A stretch of 64,000 bases of DNA from UBA8514 sp034933685 (GTDB taxonomy: Bacteria > Bacillota > Clostridia > Lachnospirales > Anaerotignaceae): positions 248,001 through 312,000 of the forward strand of contig JAYFNB010000017.1 of the NCBI GenBank assembly GCA_034933685.1, read 5' to 3'. Shown here in pieces: positions 1 through 5,958 of the stretch; within the stretch, counting starts at the first letter, position 1, and the number at the start of each line of letters is the position of its first letter. The notes under the pieces are model-generated. The model was not told the DNA's origin. It saw only the letters and a program-made list of their open reading frames with translations, and did no database searches. The position numbers and the translations under genes were made by a program.

Positions 1-2
1 AT

Positions 3-356
3 TACAATGGGAATATAGATGTAATCTCTTTTGAGGAGCTAATGAGTATAGAAAATCCGCAAATTGTAATTCAAACTACTTCGGTTGGAATGGGCGAAGG
101 TGTTTGGAAATCTCCAGTGGAAAATACTTCGTTTTTTAAAAAAGTACAAGCAGTGGTAGACATTGTGTATACTCCATGGCAAACAAAGTTGCTTTGTGAT
201 GCAAAAGAAAACGACTGTGTTGCAATTAATGGTTTCGACATGCTTATTTATCAAGGGCTTGCATCTTATGAAATTTGGCATGATGTAAAAATTGATGATA
301 ATACGTCAAAAGCATTAAGAAATGAACTGGCGGATTACTACATCGCCAAAAGGTAG
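3..356 (+). CDS. aroE: Shikimate dehydrogenase, C-terminal part (cut by window edge)
   Basis: The frame is open from the first bases of the window, so this is the 3' part of a gene. AroE reduces 3-dehydroshikimate to shikimate with NADPH in the chorismate pathway. Visible are the 'TTSVGM' segment typical of the end of the AroE NADP-binding domain, and a C-terminal 'NGFDMLIYQG' helix that matches the family's 'NG..ML..Q' substrate-side motif. aroK follows after 6 bases and then aroQ, so three consecutive shikimate-pathway enzymes form one operon. An internal ATG at 42 lies within the conserved domain and is not the real start. Confidence 0.88.
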   Translation, partial: YNGNIDVISFEELMSIENPQIVIQTTSVGMGEGVWKSPVENTSFFKKVQAVVDIVYTPWQTKLLCDAKENDCVAINGFDMLIYQGLASYEIWHDVKIDDNTSKALRNELADYYIAKR

Positions 357-362
357 GGTAAA

Positions 363-911
363 ATGGACGAGAGAAAAAACATAGTTCTGATAGGCTTTAT
401 GGGATGTGGAAAAACCACCCTTGGTAAAAAGCTTAGCATGAGGCTTAAATACAGTTTCATAGATATGGATAGATATATAGAGCACAGAGTAGGCATAACA
501 GTTGCACAAATTTTTGAGGAAAAGGGTGAACCATATTTTAGAGATTTAGAAAAAAAGGCAGTTGAACAGCTTTCTAGAGAATATGGCAATATTATTGCCA
601 CAGGTGGTGGAATAATAAAAAATGAAGATAATATGCATATGCTTAAACAAACGGGTATAGTTGTATACCTTAAAGCTACGCCAGAGCATATTTTCAGAAA
701 CATAGCCAATGATGATACCAGACCATTGCTTCAAGGCGGAGATAAATTAGAAAAAATTAGAATACTTATGGAAGAACGGCGAGAATTGTATGAGAAATAT
801 GCAGACGTTACGGTAAACGTATCACCAGGAAACGTTAACCAGATTACAGAAAGAATAGCGAGGGAGTTGGAAAGATACAATGAAAAAGGTATGCATAATA
901 CACGGTCCTAA
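363..911 (+). CDS. aroK: Shikimate kinase
   Basis: Phosphorylates shikimate at O3 with ATP in the cytoplasmic chorismate pathway. The 182-residue protein has the P-loop GFMGCGKT (residues 11-18), the DMD shikimate-binding motif (34-36), an FRD motif near residue 58 and the GGG substrate loop near 80, followed by the 'RPLL' lid region. Length is normal (about 165-180). It sits 6 bases after aroE, and its last 32 bases overlap the start of aroQ, which implies translational coupling. The last ten or so residues are therefore shared coding sequence and are poorly conserved. Confidence 0.95.
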   Translation: MDERKNIVLIGFMGCGKTTLGKKLSMRLKYSFIDMDRYIEHRVGITVAQIFEEKGEPYFRDLEKKAVEQLSREYGNIIATGGGIIKNEDNMHMLKQTGIVVYLKATPEHIFRNIANDDTRPLLQGGDKLEKIRILMEERRELYEKYADVTVNVSPGNVNQITERIARELERYNEKGMHNTRS

Positions 912-1332
912 CCTTAACTTTACAGGAATAAGAGAACAAGGAATTTATGGCACAAAAACCCTAGACGACATAAACAAAAATATTTTGGCTAAGGCAGAAG
1001 AAATGGGAATTGATGCCCAAGTTTTTCAAAGCAATTATGAAGGTGGAATAATAGACAAGCTTCAACAGTGTTATTTTGATGGCGTTGATGGAATAATAAT
1101 TAACCCAGGTGCTTTTACCCACTACAGCTATGCACTGCGTGATGCTATTGCTTCAGTTAAAATACCAACAGTTGAGGTACATTTATCTAATATTCATCAG
1201 CGTGATGAGTTTAGGCACAAGTCTGTTACTGCAGCGTCTTGTGTAGGTCAAATGTGCGGATTTGGAGAAAACGGCTATATATTAGCGCTTATGGCACTTA
1301 AAATGAGAGCAGAGGATGAAAAAAAATGTTGA
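880..1332 (+). CDS. aroQ: Type II 3-dehydroquinate dehydratase
   Basis: Catalyses the reversible dehydration of 3-dehydroquinate to 3-dehydroshikimate. The 150-residue protein begins with the type II signature 'HGPNLN'. It carries the catalytic Arg18 and Tyr23 ('IREQGIYG'), the 'HYSYALRDAI' loop and 'EVHLSNIHQRDEFRHKS', all of the AroQ dodecamer family and not the class I AroD family. Its ATG lies inside aroK. The aroE-aroK-aroQ order suggests that shikimate supply is regulated as a unit. No strong hairpin follows before efp, so read-through into efp is possible. Confidence 0.96.
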   Translation: MKKVCIIHGPNLNFTGIREQGIYGTKTLDDINKNILAKAEEMGIDAQVFQSNYEGGIIDKLQQCYFDGVDGIIINPGAFTHYSYALRDAIASVKIPTVEVHLSNIHQRDEFRHKSVTAASCVGQMCGFGENGYILALMALKMRAEDEKKC

Positions 1333-1422
1333 ACATATAAAATTTTTTGCTAAAACCTATTGCGAAATAGCAATTTTTAATTTAAACTAGTACAAGATTA
1401 GTCTAATGAGGAGGATTTATTG

Positions 1423-1986
1423 ATGATTTCTGCAAGTGAATTTAGAAATGGTGTAACAGTTGAATATGAAGGTGACATTTTTGTTGTTTTAGAGTTCCAG
1501 CACGTTAAACCTGGTAAAGGTGCAGCGTTTGTACGTACAAAGATTAAAAACCTTAAAACAGGCAGTGTGGTTGAAAGAACTTTCAGACCTACTGAGAAAA
1601 TGCCAAGAGCTCATATCGACAGACTTGATATGCAGTATTTATATGCTGATGGTACATTATACCATTTCATGAACGTAGAAAACTACGAGCAGATTGCTGT
1701 TAACGAAAGTGATATCGGTGATACACTTAAGTTTGTTAAGGAAAATGAAATGGTTAAAATTCTTTCCTATGAAGGACAGGTATTTGGTATTGAGCCCCCA
1801 TTGTTTGTTGAACTTGAGATTATTGAAACAGAGCCTGGTTTTGCTGGCAACACATCTCAAGGTGCAACAAAACCTGCTGTTGTTGAAACGGGAGCAACTG
1901 TTTATGTGCCATTATTCATTAACCAGAACGAAAAAATTAAAATTGATACAAGAACAGGTGAGTATTTAGGTCGTGTAAACAACTAA
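1423..1986 (+). CDS. efp: Translation elongation factor P
   Basis: EF-P rescues ribosomes stalled at polyproline stretches. The 187-residue protein has the three beta-barrel domains of the family. The tip loop reads PGKG with Lys32, the position that receives post-translational modification in EF-P proteins. The chosen ATG at 1423 follows a GAGGAGG site at 1408-1414; a TTG immediately before it is less likely. In many Clostridia and Bacilli efp lies close to aroQ, as here. A strong hairpin terminator follows. No modifying enzyme (EpmA or YmfI type) is visible in the window. Confidence 0.96.
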   Translation: MISASEFRNGVTVEYEGDIFVVLEFQHVKPGKGAAFVRTKIKNLKTGSVVERTFRPTEKMPRAHIDRLDMQYLYADGTLYHFMNVENYEQIAVNESDIGDTLKFVKENEMVKILSYEGQVFGIEPPLFVELEIIETEPGFAGNTSQGATKPAVVETGATVYVPLFINQNEKIKIDTRTGEYLGRVNN

Positions 1987-2021
1987 ATTACCAAACTGTT
2001 GGAGAGAACTAAAATAAATTT

Positions 2022-2066
2022 AAAAACGCTTTTTACCATATGTCTTTTGGTAAAAAGCGTTTTTTA
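2022..2066 (+). terminator. Rho-independent terminator after efp
   Basis: A long stem (AAAACGCTTTTTACCA paired with TGGTAAAAAGCGTTTT) with a short loop is followed by T residues. It lies 35 bases after the efp stop and ends the aro-efp unit. The A-rich left arm could also act on the opposite strand for the DUF1294 gene. Confidence 0.9.
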
Positions 2067-2133
2067 TTAGAGACTAGATAACACTTTGTAGTTGCAAAAA
2101 CTCTAAAGGTATAGGTTTTGTTTACACATTGAG

Positions 2134-2415
2134 CTAAATAATTTTTGTGAAAATGAAGTACAACAGGGCAAAATGTAACACAAGGGCAATTGTATATATT
2201 ATGTAAAACTGTGGTTTTTTGGTTTTGTGGTGGAACCAAAACATACCACAAAAGCCACCAACTGCACCACCAAGCAGTGCCATAATAAACAAAGTGCTTT
2301 CAGGAACTCGCCATTGCTGTCTTTTAGCTCGCATTTTATCAATTGCCATGGTTAAAAGCAACACAAAATTTAGTATACAATAATATACTAAAATAATTTT
2401 TACAGCTTTATTCAT
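2134..2415 (-). CDS. DUF1294 membrane protein
   Basis: A 93-residue protein with three hydrophobic stretches (about residues 7-24, 40-60 and 72-90). The central part 'RVPESTLFIMALLGGAVGG..GM..FHHKTKKPQF' matches the DUF1294 family pattern of R-[IV]-PE, GG..G and a basic H-K-T-K loop. The function of the family is not established; it is an inner-membrane protein. It lies 64 bases downstream of mgsA on the same strand and may be the last gene of the mre-min-rodA unit. Start ATG at 2415 has a modest GGTG ribosome site. Confidence 0.75.
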   Translation of the reverse strand: MNKAVKIILVYYCILNFVLLLTMAIDKMRAKRQQWRVPESTLFIMALLGGAVGGFCGMFWFHHKTKKPQFYIIYTIALVLHFALLYFIFTKII

Positions 2416-2479
2416 ATTTAATTCACCGCAATTCCGTTTGTTTGAAAAGACCTGTTTAATTGAATAATATTTTCCGTAA

Positions 2480-2869
2480 TTATATCTTTCTCCAGTCTAA
2501 ATCTCCACGGTCCAAAGCAAGAAGCAAAATTTCTGCTGTTGCAAGATTACTTGCAAGTGGAATATTATGCACATCACAAAGTCTTAAAATTCCGTTAATA
2601 TTAGGCTCGTAGCTTTTAGGTGCAACTGGGTCACGCAAAAAAATTACAAGGTCAATATCGTTATTGGCAACCTGAGAGCCTAACTGCTGTTCTCCCCCCA
2701 AGTGACCTGCAAGGTACTTGTGTACCGTAAGATTGGCAGCAGCCTCCACAAGGCGACCTGTGGTGCCGGTTGCATATAAAGTGTGTTTGTTTAAAATATG
2801 TCTGTATGCAATGCAAAGGTTTTCCATTAATTTCTTTTTATTATCATGTGCTATTAAAGCAATATTCAC
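2480..2869 (-). CDS. mgsA: Methylglyoxal synthase homologue with altered active-site residues
   Basis: A 129-residue member of the MgsA family, whose known members convert dihydroxyacetone phosphate to methylglyoxal and phosphate. 'ALIAHDNKK', 'LYATGTTGRL' and 'LRLCDVHNIPLASNLATAE' are clear family motifs. However, the usual GGDQQ is GGEQQ here. The usual 'DP....PHDPD' segment reads DPVAPKSYEPN, so the residues equivalent to E. coli Asp71, His98 and Asp101 are Glu, Tyr and Asn. Residues equivalent to His19, Asp20 and Asp91 are kept. It starts 3 bases after rodA, a common clostridial arrangement. Activity should be regarded as uncertain. Confidence 0.85.
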   Translation of the reverse strand: MNIALIAHDNKKKLMENLCIAYRHILNKHTLYATGTTGRLVEAAANLTVHKYLAGHLGGEQQLGSQVANNDIDLVIFLRDPVAPKSYEPNINGILRLCDVHNIPLASNLATAEILLLALDRGDLDWRKI

Positions 2870-2872
2870 TAA

Positions 2873-4015
2873 TTATACCCCCTCGAATAATGATTTTGAA
2901 CGTTTTGAGCCGATGTTTAACACAAGACCTATGGATGCCATGTTGGTCCACATTGAACTGCCGCCATAACTTACAAATGGAAGCGACATGCCTGTGTTTG
3001 GAAGAATGCTGGTTGCAACGCCAGCGTTGACAAACACTTGAAAAGCTATCATGCCAGCTATGCCAGCAACAACAAGCTGGCTGAATAAATCTCTGCAGCT
3101 AACTGCTATAAGTATGCATCTAAAAACTACAAAGAATTCCAATGTAAGAACGCCTACGCATCCAATGAAGCCAAATTCCTCGCCTATAACTGAAAATATG
3201 AAATCGTTATGGGGCTCGGGCAGGTAGCTTAATTGGTTAAGTGTACCCTGATATAATCCTTTTCCAGTCATTTGTCCGGAACCAATGGCATTAATAGACT
3301 TTATTGTTTGATAATACTCGTTAGAACCTTCAACTGGATTAAGAAAGGTTTTTATACGTGTTATTTGGTGTGTTGCCAATACTTTATCTACAATAATAGG
3401 TGTTTCATTTTGCACATCCCAAAATACGAAAGTAATAATTGGAATAATTATCAGCAATGCAATTAAAATATATTTGTAATCAATACCAGCAACAAACAGT
3501 TCAACAATTAATATAGCCAAAAGCACAAGGCTTGCAGAAAGAGAAGGCTGTTTTTGTATAAGCAAAATAGGTATTAACACAAATGCTGCAATAAAAGCAA
3601 GCACACTTATATTATTAATCTCTTGTCTATTTTTGTCAATCAATTTCGCTAAGCAAATTACAATAATAATTTTTGCGAATTCTGACGGTTGTATACCTAC
3701 ACCGCCAATGTAAAGCCAACGGGTTGCACCGTTTACATTTCTGCCTACAATTAAAACAGCTATAAGCAGCAATATATTTACTGCATAAATACCTAAGTAA
3801 AACTGTGAAATGAAATGGTAGTTTACCAAAACAGCACCAAACATAATTATTATGCCAATGGCAAACCATATCATTTGCGAATAGTAGGTGGAGGCACTTT
3901 CTCCAAGGTTAATGTGCGTGGCAGAGCCTATGCATACTATTCCAAAAACACAAAGAATGCATACTGCACCTATGAGCCAGTAGTCTAATGAAGAAAAAAT
4001 TTTTTTAATATCCAT
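2873..4015 (-). CDS. rodA: Rod-shape peptidoglycan glycosyltransferase RodA
   Basis: A SEDS-family polymerase that extends glycan strands from lipid II for cylindrical growth. The 380-residue polytopic protein has about ten membrane segments. It shows 'QPSEFAKI' in the long periplasmic-side loop region, 'GSGQMTGKGLYQG' and 'LPEPHNDFIFSVIGEEFGF', and the C-terminal 'MSLPFVSYGGSS' signature. Grouping with mreBCD, PBP2 and Min genes identifies it as RodA and not FtsW. It is preceded by a stable hairpin after minE and is followed after 3 bases by mgsA. Confidence 0.93.
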   Translation of the reverse strand: MDIKKIFSSLDYWLIGAVCILCVFGIVCIGSATHINLGESASTYYSQMIWFAIGIIIMFGAVLVNYHFISQFYLGIYAVNILLLIAVLIVGRNVNGATRWLYIGGVGIQPSEFAKIIIVICLAKLIDKNRQEINNISVLAFIAAFVLIPILLIQKQPSLSASLVLLAILIVELFVAGIDYKYILIALLIIIPIITFVFWDVQNETPIIVDKVLATHQITRIKTFLNPVEGSNEYYQTIKSINAIGSGQMTGKGLYQGTLNQLSYLPEPHNDFIFSVIGEEFGFIGCVGVLTLEFFVVFRCILIAVSCRDLFSQLVVAGIAGMIAFQVFVNAGVATSILPNTGMSLPFVSYGGSSMWTNMASIGLVLNIGSKRSKSLFEGV

Positions 4016-4040
4016 ATCTAAATCACCTGAAATATACAGA

Positions 4041-4068
4041 AATAGGCTTCGACTTTGCGAAGCCTATT
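4041..4068 (-). terminator. Hairpin between minE and rodA
   Basis: An 11-bp perfect stem (AATAGGCTTCG / CGAAGCCTATT) with a 6-nt loop starts 3 bases after the minE stop. On the minus strand it is followed only by a short, broken T run. It may be a weak terminator or a processing site that lowers rodA-mgsA expression relative to min genes. Confidence 0.55.
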
Positions 4069-4071
4069 CCA

Positions 4072-4368
4072 TCAATCGTCGTTATTTGCGTTTCTGTGCA
4101 TACTTTTAATAGGAATGTTTGCATAAAGCACGGGGACTGTTCCCTTGTGGTCCTCACTTTCAGTTTGGGTTATGTTTATATCAAGTTCATCCTCATCAAT
4201 TTCCATATAGTTGGAGATGACCTTAATAATATCGTTTTTAAGCATCTCCAGAACTTGAGATGAGCAGTTTACTCTATCATGCACAAGCACAAGCTTTAAT
4301 CTGTCCTTTGCCATGGAGCCGCTTGCTTGCTCCTTTTTCTTAAAAAGGCCGAAAAAATCAATTGCCAT
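4072..4368 (-). CDS. minE: Cell division topological specificity factor MinE
   Basis: MinE stimulates MinD ATPase and drives pole-to-pole oscillation of MinCD, confining the Z ring to midcell. This 98-residue protein has 'RLKLVLVHDR' (anti-MinCD region) and the beta-rich dimerisation part 'EIDEDELDINI'. It begins 16 bases after minD with a GGGAGGGG ribosome site. Presence of MinE, rather than only DivIVA-type anchoring, predicts a dynamic Min system in this organism. Confidence 0.92.
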   Translation of the reverse strand: MAIDFFGLFKKKEQASGSMAKDRLKLVLVHDRVNCSSQVLEMLKNDIIKVISNYMEIDEDELDINITQTESEDHKGTVPVLYANIPIKSMHRNANNDD

Positions 4369-4384
4369 TCGTATTCCCCTCCCT

Positions 4385-5182
4385 TTAACTGTGACGGAAA
4401 AGTTTTTTTAATTTGTCCATAAAGCTTTCTTCAACTTCTAAGTCCATAAGAGGAACGTCTGCACCCAAAATTCGCTGTGTAATGTTACGATATGCTTGTC
4501 CAGCTTTGGAATTTGGGTCATTAACAGCAGGCTCACCTTTGTTTGTGGTAATAACAATGGATTCATCATCTGGAACAACACCAATAATATCAATGGCAAG
4601 TATTTCGGTAACATCATCGATGCTCATCATATCTCCGCGTTTAACCATATCCACCCTTAAACGATTAATAATGAGGTTAGGGTTATTTATTTCATTTGCT
4701 TCAAGAAGTCCAATAATTCTATCAGCATCCCTTACAGCACTTACCTCAGGTGTAGTAACAACCAAAGCACGGTCCGCACCGGCAATGGCGTTTTTAAAGC
4801 CTTGTTCTATGCCTGCAGGGCAGTCAATTATTATGTAGTCAAAGCCTTCTTCTTTTAAATTTTCACAAAGTTTCTGCATTTGTTCAGGCGAAACTGCGTT
4901 TTTATCACGAGTTTGTGCAGCAGGAAGTAGGAAAAGACCTGCATAGCGTTTGTCTTTAATAAGTGCCTGTTTAAGCTTGCAGTTGCCCTCAACTACGTCT
5001 ACAAGGTCATATACTATTCTATTTTCAAGACCCATAACCACATCAAGGTTTCTAAGACCGATGTCGGCATCCACCAAAGCTACCTTCTTACCGGCAACTG
5101 CCAAACCGCAGCCAATATTTGCAGAGGTGGTGGTTTTACCAACACCACCTTTTCCGCTTGTTATTACTATTACTTCACCCAT
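4385..5182 (-). CDS. minD: Septum site-determining ATPase MinD
   Basis: ParA/MinD-family ATPase that binds the membrane in its ATP form and recruits MinC. The 265-residue protein has the deviant Walker A GKGGVGKTT near residues 10-18, 'VALVDADIGLRNLD' switch I region and 'DYIIIDCPAGIE' (Walker B). The C-terminal amphipathic helix 'FMDKLKKLF' is the membrane-targeting sequence. The start has a GGAGGA ribosome site. A 159-base gap separates it from minC, which is unusual in an otherwise tight operon and could hold a promoter. Confidence 0.96.
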   Translation of the reverse strand: MGEVIVITSGKGGVGKTTTSANIGCGLAVAGKKVALVDADIGLRNLDVVMGLENRIVYDLVDVVEGNCKLKQALIKDKRYAGLFLLPAAQTRDKNAVSPEQMQKLCENLKEEGFDYIIIDCPAGIEQGFKNAIAGADRALVVTTPEVSAVRDADRIIGLLEANEINNPNLIINRLRVDMVKRGDMMSIDDVTEILAIDIIGVVPDDESIVITTNKGEPAVNDPNSKAGQAYRNITQRILGADVPLMDLEVEESFMDKLKKLFRHS

Positions 5183-5341
5183 ATGTGTAATCCTCCCAGC
5201 TGGTTATTTATTCATTAGTAAAAATTAATATACAAAGCTATATAAGCCTATATTAACAAAAATATTAAGATATTGCACCATTTTTTTTAAGCAAATTTTT
5301 AAACATATCGACATAGTGGTAAATATACCATCTAATTTCTC

Positions 5342-5944
5342 CTATTCAAAAGCTGAAACATAAACTGTTCCGTCCTCTACGTAGGCATATTCGGGGTTTA
5401 TGTTGGATTTTGAATTTCCGTTATCGGGAAATCTTGTGATAATGTCTGCAATTCTAAGCTGAACAGGGGCAAGATTTAGGGCAAAAACATATGCGTCTCT
5501 TTCTCCTTGCGCACCTGCATGGGCAACTCCCTTAAGTGCGCCAAGGACAATTATATTACCTGTTGCCCTTATTTGTGCACCAGGGTTAACATCTCCAAGT
5601 AAAATAATACTTCCGTCATATTCCAGCACCATACCGCTTCTTAAATTGCCCTTATGAAATTTGGCGTGGTGTTCTTTAATGAATTCAGTTGCAACTAATT
5701 CGGAAATGCGTTTATTTGCAGAAATATCTATTTCGCCTTCTGGTAAATCGGTAATCACAGTTTTTTCTGCCGCATCTTTAGCCTCAGCCGCTTCAATAAT
5801 ATTTCCCATTGAATCACCAGTTTGGGCAATGCTAATTTCAATTTCATCGGCATCATCGCCTGCATCTGAAGTGTTGACTGCTTCCATTTCGGCATCATTT
5901 TCTTTTTCATTTTCAATTTCGTTTTCATCACTAAATACGATCAT
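5342..5944 (-). CDS. minC: MinC-like septum inhibitor lacking the N-terminal MinC_N domain
   Basis: Residues about 95-200 form a clear MinC C-terminal beta-helix domain ('NLRSGMVLEYDGSIILLGDV', 'GNIIVLGALKGVAHAG', 'LAPVQLRIADIITR'), the part that dimerises and binds MinD. The first 75 residues are instead strongly acidic and low in complexity (runs of E, D, N and A) and show no MinC_N fold. The start is well fixed: ATG at 5944 follows AGGAGGAC, and PBP2 ends only 14 bases upstream, so no coding room is left for a missing domain. The protein sits between PBP2 and minD, the standard minC place. Confidence 0.85.
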   Translation of the reverse strand: MIVFSDENEIENEKENDAEMEAVNTSDAGDDADEIEISIAQTGDSMGNIIEAAEAKDAAEKTVITDLPEGEIDISANKRISELVATEFIKEHHAKFHKGNLRSGMVLEYDGSIILLGDVNPGAQIRATGNIIVLGALKGVAHAGAQGERDAYVFALNLAPVQLRIADIITRFPDNGNSKSNINPEYAYVEDGTVYVSAFE

Positions 5945-5958
5945 AATAGTCCTCCTGT

